A DNA stretch of 64,000 nucleotides from Bugula neritina (GCA_964035545.1 OZ037765.1:34361504-34425503); one strand, 5' to 3'; counted from the first letter of the stretch, positions 1 to 10,899 are shown. The notes: a model not told the origin generated them from the letters alone. Program-made: numbers and translations.

Positions 1-427
1 ATGTATTCTTGAAATAACATCAGTTTCAGTGTATTACTAGATCAGCCAGTGTGTTAAGATACACAGCAGCAACTAGAATACTTCTTCAATACCAGTAGTT
101 CCCAACCTTTTTCATACCACCCCCTTTCATAAACATTTACCATTAATTTTCTCCCTTTCGAAAATGCCATACCAACTTTAAAAAGACTGACACACAACAT
201 ACGCAATACAAGTCTATATTTTTCTATCATATTTGTTTATAATAATATAATGATAAAACTCAGAATAGTTTAGTTTTTAATTATGTGATAGTTTGCTGGC
301 TCTGTGTTGTGTCTGCAACTCAAGGCAGTTTCTCTTCTCATTTTCAATAGTATTGATGATAATCTCACCTCACATAGAAAGGTGATGTTGAATGACACGT
401 CAGAATTCTTAGTGCTTTAAGTGCCAG

Positions 428-610
428 CTATGAGTGGATACAGTTTGCTTGTTGAAACTCAGTGACCTTGTTAATTGGTAAAAAAATTATTGCAGATTTA
501 TTAACTATCTGAATAAAATCCTCCTGTAACTCATTTGGAATCTTCAACAGAATATTGGCAAGGGTTATGTTAGCTTGGAATCTTTTGTTGAATGAATGTA
601 GCTCAGGCAT
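428..610 (-). other. Conserved short open frame of unknown nature, copy 1
   Basis: A 60-codon frame on the minus strand begins MPELHS and ends with stop after ANCIHS. The same frame is open in the other copy of the block (4899-5081). Around ten residues differ between copies, many non-synonymously, which argues against strong purifying selection. A central LQEDFI..V..SAI..L...EFQ pattern faintly resembles the C-terminal part of hAT-type transposase-derived proteins, but this is only a suspicion. It could equally be a chance open frame kept by recent duplication. Confidence 0.22.
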
Positions 611-645
611 AGACTGCTCACACTCTGCTGAGAGTTTACCCAGTA

Positions 646-716
646 CTCCCTGTGGTGTAATGGTTAGTAGGCCTGTTGCCAAGTAGAAGGTCTCAGGTTC
701 TAATCCTAGTGGAGCA
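646..716 (+). repeat. tRNA-derived SINE head or tRNA pseudogene, copy 1
   Basis: The sequence has an A-box-like stretch (TGGTGTAATGGTTAG) and a B box (GGTTCTAATCC at 696-706), spaced as in a tRNA. The ends CTCC and GGAG can pair like an acceptor stem. The anticodon stem is poor, so this is unlikely to be a functional tRNA. The same unit occurs at 5143-5213 in the duplicated block. A SINE promoter region or a decayed tRNA of the Glu/Gly type fits best. Confidence 0.5.
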
Positions 717-1330
717 AAAGTTTTATAATGTGTAAAAAAGTTTAAAAAAAAACTGCGGAACATGCTATTTTCCTAATAATTAATTGAGTGTGTGGAAAGA
801 CACAGCATTTTCATATGTATGTGTGTCTGCCAGAACTTCAGTTTAGCTTTGAATGTGTTGATGCTATGAAAAGCAATGATGTGAGATTGTACTAGTGCAT
901 GTTAGGTTCAGATTATTTAGTGCAGCAAATATATGGTATGAAATGTTATATAGTTCATAGAGATTGGCTTACATGGCTTCTAAATGTTCCTATTAGGTTT
1001 TACTTTCAAGAAACTGTTTAACCTTTATTTACAGTAACCCAGGTAACAATTGAGGTAGAGTGATTTAATAGACATATGCATGTAGAAGTAAACTTAGATG
1101 AACTAAGATGAAGACTATATAAATATTTTCATAGATATAGATGTACAAGTAACTTGGAAAATAAGCCACAAACTCAAAAGTCGTTAATGAACTGCTTGAA
1201 TTTTTTAAAAATAAAATTCCCCCCAGCATGGTATATAGTCTGTATCTTTGCTATTCAAGTTTATTGTTACACTGAAAAGACTATACACTCTTTGTTATTA
1301 ACTAAATACACTGAATATATTTAGATATCA

Positions 1331-2430
1331 AGGATTATATTACAAACAAGTTGAGCACAACCTGCGTAATGTTACCATTCATCACAACTACAAAACTCTC
1401 TCCATAGTATATTCATCTATTATTTATAACCACCACCTTCTCAGCTAACAAAGCTTTTCATTACAAGCTATTATACATCTATTTACATTTCTCCTAGTGG
1501 CTACTGTCTAAATTGTCATGTTAGCTGATTGCTAACTAGAATTATTGACTGATACCAAAGAGTATACATAGCTTGAGTGGACATCATTATTCTACATGTG
1601 TCTAAAGCCAATATCAAAGAGCATAAATTTCAACAACCTATTAGCCTAGGGCCACACTGTGCGTATTTTCGCATGTGAAAATTAAAATCACAAGTAGCAA
1701 AGGTGTCCACTGTAGCGTCAGTGATGCGTGATAAATAAAGCTTTCCTTTTTAAATCGCACTCGCTGTCAATAAAACGCAATATACTGGAATGTAGCACTA
1801 AAATAAAGAAATTGGGCTCGCTGAATAACTACCAGCCAATTAGGTGACAACAACAGAGACGATTCGCACTTGTGTTGAAAATGCTGAGCGACAAGTGCGA
1901 ATGTTTTCTCAACGCGCACAGTGGACACCTTTGCTACTTGTGATTTCAATTTTCGCATGCGAAAATACGCACCGTGTGGCCCTAGGCTAAGTGACTGAAA
2001 AGTTAGTTCACTTTTGTTGTAGTTGTGAGCAAACTACTAGAATTGTTAGTTATGAATGTGTGTGTTGTAGTTGCTAGAAAATAGTCATATTTTGCTTCAA
2101 GTTTAAGAGAGAGAACTGAGTTTGTAATGGTAGCAGAATGAATATATTTAGATTACTAATATAATACAACAAGCTATACACTAGTTTGCTAGTACTGAGT
2201 CTACTAGCCAGGTGTAGTGTGGGCGCTTGTGAGGGGGTGGGGGACAACGGAGGGAGGCACAACAGTCCAAATTTTGAACTTTTTGCTCTCATTCGTCTGT
2301 TTTTTCAAGTTACTAGTTCAATAATCTCTAGTCTAAATGCTACACCAGTTGTTTATTATAGGTATCAGTTTTCACAAAGTTTGCTAAACTCAAAATGAAA
2401 AGAATTTAGCAATTATTTGATGTTATAAAA
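1331..2430 (+). repeat. Intergenic blocks B and C upstream of the orphan first exon
   Basis: From GGATTATATTACAAAC onward this matches 28881-29230, and partly 3880-4110. From about 2030 to 2360 it matches 47155-47470 closely. A MITE sits inside it (1644-1987). Minus- and plus-strand open frames here (around 2074-2398) are short, lack splice or homology support and look incidental. The block forms part of the 5' module that precedes each ROCO-caspase copy. Confidence 0.7.
1644..1987. mobile_element. 344-bp MITE with ~68-bp terminal inverted repeats
   Basis: Both ends start GCCTAGGGCCACAC and remain near-perfect inverted repeats for about 68 bp (1644-1711 and 1920-1987). TA dinucleotides at 1642-1643 and 1988-1989 look like a TA target duplication. 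The related block at 29190-29230 lacks this sequence and reads through the target, giving an empty site. Size, TIRs and TA target fit a non-autonomous Tc1/mariner-like element. No transposase is encoded. Confidence 0.8.
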
Positions 2431-2652
2431 TCTCTCAGTACATCATCTTACAGGTGTTACTTGATTTTACATCCTTTCTAGAGTATATTATATGATATAA
2501 CTATATGGCTGGTATACATAGTACCAGTATAGATATGTTACAGAAATGTCAAAAGCTAGCTTTAGTTTCTAGTACTCTACCATGTATATAGTTGTTACAG
2601 ATGAGAATGAAGACTATTAAATACAACTAGAGCTGTAACCTGTGACTACAGG
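2419..2652 (+). promoter_or_regulatory. Conserved block upstream of the orphan ROCO-caspase first exon
   Basis: About 230 bp here is nearly identical to the segments just upstream of the start exons of gene A (29531-29763) and gene B (48247-48478). All three begin at GTTATAAAATCTCTC and end at a TACAG immediately before GATGGG. Conservation next to the start codon suggests promoter and/or 5'UTR sequence. TATAAAA is a possible TATA element. The function is inferred only from position. Confidence 0.35.
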
Positions 2653-2689
2653 ATGGGCCAACGTAAATCTGTACCTAGAGACGAATCAA
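2653..2689 (+). pseudogene. Orphan first coding exon of a ROCO-caspase gene
   Basis: The 37-nt exon encodes [12 protein letters not shown] plus one base before a GTTAGT donor. It matches the start exon of gene A (29764-29800) with one residue different. None of the downstream coding exons of that family follows before 5.8 kb; the sequence turns into TATTA-rich repeats. It is best read as the 5' remnant of a third gene copy, or a duplicated promoter plus first exon. An intact gene interrupted by deletion is an equivalent description. Confidence 0.6.
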
Positions 2690-2878
2690 GTTAGTAAATC
2701 ATATAAATACTAAGTAACCATGGTAACTACAAAACTTTATATTTTACTTTTATGTGTTATGACATTTAGGTGTAGTAGTGGAGAAGTGGAGATAGCATAA
2801 GTTCTTTATTGTTCTTAACAAACTATAGGTTGGGGTGCGGGTTTACATTCTCACGAGAACATAACTTCTTTTGCTATA

Positions 2879-3610
2879 TTTCTACATAACTATTATACTG
2901 ACTTATATCATATTATATTATATTACATTATACCATATTATATCATATTATATTATATTATATTATATTATATTGTGTTATAGTGGTGGTCACCTTTCAC
3001 TGCCGTGTGGCCGGATCACACCATATTATATTATAGTATAGTATGTTGTTTTATTATACTGACATATATTATATTATATAACAAATATAATACTGACCTA
3101 TACTATAACATGTTGTTATTGTAACTATTACACTAACCTACATCATATTACATTGTACTATAGTATAATATTATATTAATATACCATAACACATGCAGTA
3201 CAGAGCTATAAATATACTATTATACTGACATATATATAATATTATATGACAAATATGATGCTGACCCATACTATAACATGTTATTATTGTAACTATTACA
3301 CTAACCTACATCATATTATATTGTACTATAGTATATATTATATTATATTAATTTACCATAACACATGCAATACAGAACTATAAACAACATGGCCATGTTA
3401 ATCCTTTACATACAGTTTCACTTAGTGTACAGAGTATACAGAGTAAAATATAAATATATTATGTTATATTTTATTTTCCTTAGAGCTGTGTTCTGCAGTC
3501 CACAACTGAGTAACTATAGTAACCAGAGGGAGTAGTAATGTTGTCTGTATTATGTTGTTAGTGTTTATTATATATTATATAATATTATATTATATTATAT
3601 TATAACAGGA
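2879..3610. repeat. TATTA/TATAC-rich low-complexity tract
   Basis: Imperfect pentanucleotide runs (TATTA) alternate with longer repeated phrases such as TGACCTATACTATAACATG, seen twice. A GC-richer island at about 2985-3025, GGTCACCTTTCACTGCCGTG, interrupts the tract and recurs at 49141 in the homologous place of gene B. No coding potential is visible. Confidence 0.8.
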
Positions 3611-4175
3611 TTTGGGATTTCTGATCACCTTGACCTTTGACCGCTTTTGACATTTACAATAACTGTTGAGTGTCTTTTCCTAAACCCCCCCAATCCAAAC
3701 CTATACCCCCATCCCAACTCCCCAAACTCAATATTGTAAATGCGCCACCTATTAAATGCCATCAACTTTTTCACCGATAGTCTAAACACAATATTTTCCT
3801 AAATTCTGAGAATAGCATGTTTATTGTTATACTCTAATGACTATACTGTAGTTATATTACATGTAAACTATATACAGTATCACAGCTACATCTATTACCA
3901 GTCACTATACAGCTATTCACATCTGTCACTATAGTATGTCAACTGCAAGTTTTCCTGTTGGCTGGTTGCCAAAAGTCTTCTATAAACTAGAACTAATACC
4001 AAAGAGTATACATAGCTTGAGTGGGTATCATTATTCTAAAGGTGTCCAACGCCAATACCAAAGAGCATACATTTCAACAACCTATCATATCCTCATATAA
4101 ACACTATTACTTGCAGTGCAGCACTAACTAGCACACACTAAGAGGGAAGTCACTTATCCCTTCCTAGACTCATAG
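3611..4175. other. Intergenic stretch, partial match to block B
   Basis: I see no gene. The part from about 3990 to 4175 matches 1555-1645 and 29100-29285, again showing that this intergenic DNA is assembled from repeatedly copied pieces. Positions 3660-3790 are C-rich on the plus strand with nothing recognised. Confidence 0.5.
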
Positions 4176-4273
4176 TGAGAAGATAATCAAGTTAGTTTAT
4201 GGAGGATATTATGTAACATATGCAGATGGTGAAGAGTATCTCAACTCACCTGCTGACTTCGTTTTAATTCACT
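4176..4273 (+). other. Candidate exon, copy 1, of unknown gene
   Basis: A 98-nt stretch follows an AG (CATAG) and ends at a perfect GTAAGT donor. It is open in the frame giving VYGGYYVTYADGEEYLNSP near its centre. The same exon-like unit with both splice signals is at 29286-29383, with three amino acid changes. A truncated relative is at about 47101-47150. It lies upstream of, but does not splice in phase without a stop to, exon 2 of the ROCO-caspase gene. It may be an exon of an unrecognised gene or an alternative 5' exon. Confidence 0.35.
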
Positions 4274-4898
4274 GTAAGTACAATTTATTCAGTTAGTTAT
4301 TAACTACTAAGAAATGTAGCTGAATACTAATATATATAAGTTGGTTCCCTTTAGTTTAGGTAAACCAAGTGACACATAATGAGACAGTCCCATAGTTCAT
4401 TACACAAGTCTAAATCTTGAGGATGTATTCTTGAAATAACATCAGTTTCAGTGTATTACTAGATCAGCCAGTGTGTTAAGATACATAGCAGCAACTAGAA
4501 TACTTCTTCAATATCAGTAGTTCCCAACCTTTTTCATACCACCCCCTTTCATAGACATTTACCATTAATTTTCTCCCTTTCGAAAATGCCATACCAACTT
4601 TAAAAAGACTGACACACAACATACGCAATACAAGTCTATATTTTTCTATCATATTTGTTTATAATAACATAATGATTACAATATTATTATGCATGTATAA
4701 AACTCAGAATAGTTTAGTTTTTAATTATGTGATAGTTTGCTGGCTCTGTGTTGGACAGGGCACATCTCAGGTCACTTTGCAACTCAAGGCAGTTTCTCTT
4801 CTCATTTTCAATAGTATTGACTATTGATGATAATCTCACCTCACATAGAAAGGTGGTGTTGAATGACACGTCAGAATTCTTAGTGCTTTAATTGCCAG

Positions 4899-5081
4899 CT
4901 ATGAGTGGATACAGTTTGCTTGTTGAAACTCAGTGATCTTGTTAATTGGTAAAAATTGTATTGCAGAATTACTAACTATCTCAATAAAATCCTCCTGTAA
5001 CTCATTTGGAATCTTTGACAGAAAATTGGCAAGACTTATGTTAGAGTAGAATCTTTTGTTGCATGAATGTAGCTCAGGCAT
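4899..5081 (-). other. Conserved short open frame of unknown nature, copy 2
   Basis: This is the 60-codon counterpart of the frame at 428-610, beginning MPELHSCNKRF and ending ANCIHS. The frame survives without stops or indels, but amino acid substitutions are frequent. No confident family assignment is possible. Confidence 0.22.
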
Positions 5082-5142
5082 AGACTGTTCACACTCTGCT
5101 AAGAGTTCAAAGAGAAGCTGGTAGTATTGAGTTTACCCAGTA

Positions 5143-5213
5143 CTCCCTGTGGTGTAATGGTTAGTAGACCTGTTGGCAAGTAGGAGATCTCAGGTTCCAA
5201 TCCTAGGGGAGCA
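5143..5213 (+). repeat. tRNA-derived SINE head or tRNA pseudogene, copy 2
   Basis: This is the copy of the unit at 646-716, with a better B box (GGTTCCAATCC at 5193-5203). The acceptor-like ends CTCCC and GGGAG pair over five to six positions. The anticodon arm remains weak. It is included in the duplicated block, so it moved by segmental duplication rather than by independent retroposition. Confidence 0.5.
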
Positions 5214-5796
5214 AAAGTTTTATAATGTATAGAAAAGTTTAAAACAAAAGAACATGCTATTTTCCTAACAATTAATTGAGTGTGAGGAGAGACACAGCAT
5301 TTTCATATGTATGTGTGTCTGTCAGAACTTCAGTTTAGCTCTGAATGTGTTGATGCTATGAAAAGCAATGATGTGAGATTATTTAGTGCAGCAAATATAA
5401 GGTATGAAATGTTATATAGTTCATAGAGATTGGCTTACATGGCTTCTAAATGTTCCTATTAGGTTTTGCTTTCAAGAAACTGTTTAACCTTTATTTACAG
5501 TAACCCAGGTAAGAGTTAAGGTAGAGTGATTTAATAGACATATATGCATGTAGAAGTAAACTTAGATGAACTAAGATGAAGACTTTATAAATATTTTCAT
5601 AGATATAGATGTACAAGTAACATGGAAAACAAGCCACAAACTCAACAATAGTTAATGAACTGCTTGAATTTTTTAAAAATAAAATCCCCCCAGCATCCTA
5701 TATAGTGTGTATCTCTGCTATTCAAGTTTATTGTTACACTGAAAAGGCTATACAGTCTTTGTTATTAACTAAATACACTGAATAGATTATATATCA

Positions 5797-5804
5797 GGGA
5801 TTAT
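5797..5804. repeat. Left target-site duplication GGGATTAT
   Basis: GGGATTAT occurs here and at 28880-28887, flanking the 23-kb insertion. The uninterrupted paralogous site at 1331-1338 reads AGGATTAT. The length of 8 bp is typical of hAT, and also of Merlin, P and KDZ-type elements. Confidence 0.75.
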
Positions 5805-5820
5805 CAGGGCATAATTTCAC

Positions 5821-5958
5821 AGTATCTCGTCCTCAGACATAACACTTATGTACCAATACGAGATACATTACATCATAATTAAATGTTGTCTATCGGCAAA
5901 AATTTTGCAGTAGCCAATCATAGTACTATAACAGGGCAGTCTGAGTGTAGTATCTCGT
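5821..5958. promoter_or_regulatory. Left subterminal motif cluster of the 23-kb element
   Basis: AGTATCTCGT lies at 5821-5830 and 5949-5958, with the inverted form ACGAGATAC at 5858-5866. The reverse complement ACGAGATACT recurs at 28795-28804 near the right end. GGCATAATT is also repeated in this end (5808 and about 5963). Such clustered motifs near both ends are expected for transposase binding, but binding here is inferred. Confidence 0.5.
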
Positions 5959-6315
5959 TTATCGGCATAATTATAATAGCCCGTAGTTGAAGATGGAGTT
6001 GGAAGCTTTTCAAATACCTCCCGCATATAATAGCATTTATGCTAGTCCTTAAAACTAAATAAACATTATGGTAGACCAATAATCATGAAAGCTCTACTCA
6101 TTTGTAACTGGAGGATTTGCAGCACCACAATACTAAATTTCTTGCATTGGAGGTGCTTAGGCTGTGTTGTCATAGTTATATGTACTTATTGGGGCTTGGT
6201 ATAAAATTAAACCTGACAATTATAACGATTAAAGTATTATTGCTGTGGTTTCAACTGACCAACTTTGGAGTTATTATCTCGATTCTTTGTCAGGAATGGT
6301 TAGATAATTTCATGC

Positions 6316-6375
6316 AATAATGAGTTTTGGCTTTATATCATTATAAATAATGAGTTTTGGCTTTATATCATTATA
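6316..6375 (+). repeat. 30-bp perfect tandem duplication
   Basis: Two adjacent identical 30-bp units begin AATAATGAGTTTTGG. The surroundings (5960-8040) are AT-rich with no supportable gene. A short open frame at 5992 (MELEAFQIPP...) ends after 19 codons and could be the start of a lost transposon gene, but nothing follows it. Confidence 0.8.
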
Positions 6376-8040
6376 AATATCTACATTGATGGCAGCACTG
6401 AGCTAGAATTCTAATATCTTTTCAAGCTCATTGGGTGGCAGCTTATCGGCTAAATTTTATGCAGATATTGAATAATGTGGTTTGATAGTTATGCTATATT
6501 GTTAGGTTCACAAGCATCTTTAAAAAGTTATAATTATTGCGTTGACCATAGGTCAAAAAATTACCTAAAGAGAGGGCAGACAACTCCAAAAGATTGTTTT
6601 CGCAGAAGCAAGTAAAATTTAGCTAAACTGAATACTCCAACTGATCAACATTTTCATCTATTGAAATTGAAGAAAAGTTAAATATTATTATACTATTCTA
6701 ATCATGAATAGGCACAAGCTAAAAAGATATTTATTTCAAAAAATATAAAAAGTAAAGTAACACAACAATGTTTGCAAACGCAGACCTAAAAATGTGAATA
6801 TTCTAGCTTGAAATTAAGTCTGAAATTCAGACTTTTCTAGGTTGAATTGACTTTAATTGACTCACCAGAAAAAACAATTAATAAAATTATAAAGACAAGC
6901 ATATAATGAAAAATGTAGTTCATTAGCAAAACTGGAGGAAAGCACTTTTTTTCTAGAAATTGTTCGATTACATAATACATTTTTGTGCAAATGATATTTT
7001 TTAATGAAATGAAACTGTTGTATTGTTTGGCTAGATGAAGTTTCAAAAGTATTTTTAATATTTTCTCAAATAAAGTAGACATGCACTCCATTTTCACATT
7101 TTTTGGCAAAACATATGATTGGGATTCAGTAGTCAATCAGTTAAGCTTGACACAAGGAGTTGTCACATCCATCCCAAAGAACAAGACCATCTACAATAAC
7201 AAACATGGAAAGTACTTAAAATTACATTTAAGTTTACAATAATCCTTAAAATATATGTTGCCTTCTGCAAATGCTAAATAAAACACGATGTAATGCTATG
7301 TTTACTTAGACTAAATCTTGCTGACTTACAATGAAATTCATTCATTTCAATTTGAAAATTCCTGTCAATAACTTGACTCTATGCTAACAACTAATTGTAA
7401 TACCAAAATCACACTGCTACTTTTAGTTTAGGGAATTTATTTTCATTATTAGTTCAATATTCAGCAGAGGTTTTTCTTTAATGAACAAACAATAGGCATA
7501 CATGCAGATGAAAGATTAGGTCTAGTGAATACTAATTTTGTGCCTAACAAAAAAAAAATGAAAGACTGCATGAAAAACTAACAACTCTAAAAAATTGCAA
7601 TTTGAATGAGGCTCAGGCTTTTAGGTGAGCAAGAGTAACCAGAAGGGCTACTTTAATGGAAGAAATTACTGACTGATTGTGTAGTTGCAGGCTGCATGAT
7701 GTGTTTTGATTGTCACAACCACTTTTGAAAAGGGAAAATCCATTAAATTAAGACTACTGGCAAACAACGGAACGATAAGGAAAAAATACCAAGTAGAAAT
7801 TCACTTCTCAAAGCAAACTGTAGTTAATACATTATAAATGCTTAGAAGAAGCAGGCAATAGTGAATGCTATATAGTGTAGATCAGGATTCTATACAATGA
7901 CAAGTAAACTGAAATTCCAGTGCACTTTGAAACTACTTGTAAGAATGGGCTTAGTGCTTTGTAGTGCCTTGAAATTTTTTCAAGTCTAATTGGCACCATG
8001 CTATTAGAATTCGCAAAGAGATGACCCTTTAAACTTTCAC
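6376..8040. other. AT-rich interior of the 23-kb element, nothing recognised
   Basis: Both strands carry only short open frames broken by stops. A 99-codon minus-strand frame at 6837-7136 has hydrophobic runs but no recognisable motif, and base composition alone explains it. No repeats longer than simple A/T runs stand out. Confidence 0.4.
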
Positions 8041-8041
8041 T

Positions 8042-8445
8042 TTAAACTTTAATACCTTCACGATTTTCAGTAAGAAATTCAATTTATCTAGGTCTGAAAT
8101 TTCACCGAGTTGCATTGCAAGCCGCTGGTCAAACTGTTTAGTTTGTGATAACTTAATCAGCTGATTTCAGAATAACAATCATTGGGAATGACATCTTCAT
8201 GTAGATATAGATATTTATGCTTATAATTATATCGGCTGCCTTCATCAATCACCGATACTATGCTGCCAAATCAACTAATTAATTACAGTTGGAAACTTCA
8301 AAGGGCATTGAATAGCAATTAAGCAAGTTATACTTTTAATATTACAAAAAGAACTTATGCATCAATATGATTTAAAATATAGGTGGGCACTCCGCTAGTG
8401 ATATTAACTGAAACTGGAACTTTTTTCATGCAGGAAAAGCAAAAA
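8042..8445. mobile_element. Decayed copy of the MITE found in gene A's intron
   Basis: The stretch starting ACTTTAATACCTTCACGATTTTC aligns over about 400 bp with 37858-38306, sharing landmarks such as CACGATTTTC, CCGAGTTGCATTGCA, AAAGGGCAT and CATCAATATGATTT. Divergence is high and the terminal inverted repeats are eroded, so this copy is older. It shows that the family was active both inside the 23-kb element and in the gene locus. Confidence 0.6.
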
Positions 8446-9751
8446 CGCATCTCAACAGAAACCCAAAAATTTCCAGCACACTTTATGCTTTGACAACACG
8501 CACACAATAACTTCGTTTATGGTACAAACCTTTTTGTTGATTGTTTTCCAACATTTTCACTAGAGCAAAGCCGAAAGAAATTTGGAAACTGCATAATGAT
8601 GCCAGCCACCGTGGCATCATCTTCTCTGGAAAATTATTGACAAATCATCACCCAAAAACTTCAGCAAAGCCTCCATCAATAGTATGTAATACTTTAGGTG
8701 AAACTAAAAAGAAAGAGACAATATTTTTGTGTAATTTAACCCATCAATAAACGCATCAATATAGTTAGTGTGGCCACGGTTTAAACCTCATTAATTTCAT
8801 GCTATTTAAGGCTTTTACAACTTAAAAGATGTAATTCATCTGCAAGAGAAATGTTAGGTATATGAAATGAGTAGAAGTGCAAAAGCAAGCAGGTATTAAG
8901 GAAGGAAGAGTTAGTAGGTGTACTTTGACTTGCGATAAATCAATGTGATACCAGATGTGAATTTTGAGGTGTGTTTACTCCAATCTCACTGAAAAGGTAG
9001 AAATAGCTAAATTTACGAGACACACAGTATTTTATAAAATACTGCACATTCATTAAAACTTTATAAAACTCTAGTGTGAAGGGTGACTCACACTTTTAAA
9101 CCGTCGATGAGCTAAGTTGTAAAAGTTTGATGAGAACCTTTTACTCTATAAATTTATGCAATATAAAATACTCTCCACATATTCAACAGCTACGAAGTTT
9201 TGTTGAAGATAAACTTCCTCAACAAATATACAGAAAAAAGCTATTTGAAAGCCAAATTTCATTAGCATATTATAAGATTATTTGTGTTTCATCTTTATAA
9301 ACAATGATTTAGTCATTTAACGGATAACTAATGATTTCACTTTGTTTTTCATTCAATAAAAACTAAGTGTAGTTGGTATTAAAAACAGCTTTCATTTCTC
9401 ACTTTTTTTCTCACCCTAATCTGCGTAGGCAAACAATTGGTTTGTTTCAAACACCACAACAGTAAAGCGTGACAGCATAGCCAGTGGAGAAAACAATCAT
9501 CTATACTGCTGGATCAGTGGCAACTTGTGAGTGTGTCAGAGTAGTGTCTTGTTGTGTGACTCTACAAATAAATTATGAATTTGAATATACTACAAAGTTG
9601 CAAACATTGTTTTAACAAAACACAGCATTTATTTGATATTATATGTAAAGCTCAAGTTGGTATAATATATATTAAATAAATTTTAGCTTTCCTTTTGGAT
9701 ACTCTGAAACAAAATAAAAAAATAAACCAAAATTGGGTAAAGCCATGCAAA

Positions 9752-10065
9752 CTAGAGAGAGAAAGAGAGTGGGAGAGGGGGGGGGGTGGGAGAGAAAGGT
9801 TAGGAGAAAGGATGGAAGAGAGATGGGGTAGAAGAGAGAAAGGGAGAGAGTCAGAGAGATAGTGGAAAAGGGAAGAGAGAAAGGTTAGGAGAGAAAGAAG
9901 GTGGGAGAGACGGAGAGTGGGAGAGAGAGAAGGTGGGAGAGACAGAGGGTGGGAGAGAGGGAGGGTGGGAGAGAGGGAGGGTGGGAGAGAGGGGGAGAAA
10001 GAGAGAGAGGTTGAGTGGAAGGTGTGGGAGAAAGAGACAGAGAGAGGAGTGAGAGAGCTTCCAAA
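9752..10065 (+). repeat. Purine-rich GA minisatellite tract
   Basis: About 310 bp of nearly pure A/G on the plus strand is built from GGGAGAGAG and GTGGGAGAG variants. Such homopurine runs can form triplex structures. An open frame on the opposite strand (Ser/Leu/Pro-rich) is a by-product of the repeat and is not annotated as a gene. Confidence 0.85.
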
Positions 10066-10665
10066 CTAACACCATTGACTTAAAAAATGTTGATAAAAAC
10101 TGCAGCAAGTCTTTAAAAACGATGCTAGCAAGTTCAAAGCTCACTATAACTTTCAAAATCAATAAAATGTCAAGTTCAAAAAACTCATCTGCGAGCAAAA
10201 AATAGTTACAGAGACAACCAGGTATTGGGCAAGAGCCAGCTAATAGGAGTACCTTTTTAGATAAACTGCATGCAGGCACAGTGAGATAGCATCGGTGAGT
10301 TGTGTCTTCATTTTAATTTCCTAAAAATGAACATAAACAAATGCTAGTAATGAAAGTTTTCAGGGTTATTAAGGGTGCAATTTTATCACTAAACATCATA
10401 GCAATAGCAAAAATTGCTCAGTACAAATTTAAGAAAAATTTCTTTCATCCATTACATAATACCCGAAATCAAATCCATTTATTCAATTCATCAAGCTGAA
10501 AAACCAAGAATAATCAGAAAGACAGTAAAATCACTTTCTAGTAAAAAACAGCTTTAGATCATAATTGTTGGGTTCAGCTCTTAAGCTAAGACACCGATGC
10601 ACTGAAATACGAAAAAGATCAGCATACTTTTGACTGTCACAAAATTTATTTTACGTGCAACAGAC

Positions 10666-10732
10666 ATTTTAAGGTCACCCGCCACCCGCGCAGGACCACG
10701 TTGGTGAAAGGTGACCAGATATTTTAAGGTCA
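10666..10732. repeat. 43-bp GC-rich insert flanked by 12-bp direct repeats
   Basis: ATTTTAAGGTCA at 10666-10677 and 10721-10732 brackets 43 bp that is much richer in G+C than its surroundings. The insert contains GGTGAAAGGTGACCA, whose complement (TGGTCACCTTTCAC) also occurs at about 2987 and 49143 in the TATTA tracts. The flanking repeats look like a target duplication of a very short retroposed fragment. No family is recognised. Confidence 0.5.
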
Positions 10733-10899
10733 ATCAAAATCAAGCAAAGTTCATCGTCATATTGCTTACTGCTTAATGCTGCAGCTTATTTTTGCTTACC
10801 AAGTTTCTTTCTGCAGAATAATTGTAGCTAGCTTCTCGATTTGCCATCTTTATTCCAGTCCAGGTTCAAATGACATCTTGATCGTTGCAAATATCCATG

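Larger units (their letters stand above)
1..1330 (+). repeat. Intergenic block A, copy 1 of a ~1.35-kb direct repeat
   Basis: This stretch is repeated, with small indels and substitutions, at 4423-5796; both copies open with the same long match and stay alignable to the sequence just before GGATTAT. It contains a tRNA-like unit (646-716) and a minus-strand open frame (428-610), each also present in the second copy. No splice-supported gene was found. The copies are similar enough to indicate a fairly recent segmental duplication. The first copy runs directly into block B, while the second is interrupted there by the 23-kb insertion. Confidence 0.85.
4423..5796 (+). repeat. Intergenic block A, copy 2
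   Basis: This is the second copy of the block at 1-1330, differing by scattered substitutions and a few short indels (for example an extra ~20 bp near 4675 and near 5110). Its right edge marks the insertion point of the 23-kb element: copy 1 continues into block B at this point, whereas here block B resumes only at 28880. Confidence 0.85.

Noticed and set aside
8541-8750. 69-codon plus-strand frame (LHNDASHRGIIFSGKLL...)
   Set aside because: No recognised family, single exon, inside transposon interior; cannot be distinguished from chance.
9851-10279. 142-codon minus-strand frame rich in Ser, Leu and Pro
   Set aside because: Most of it is the translation of the GA minisatellite; no domain or splice support.
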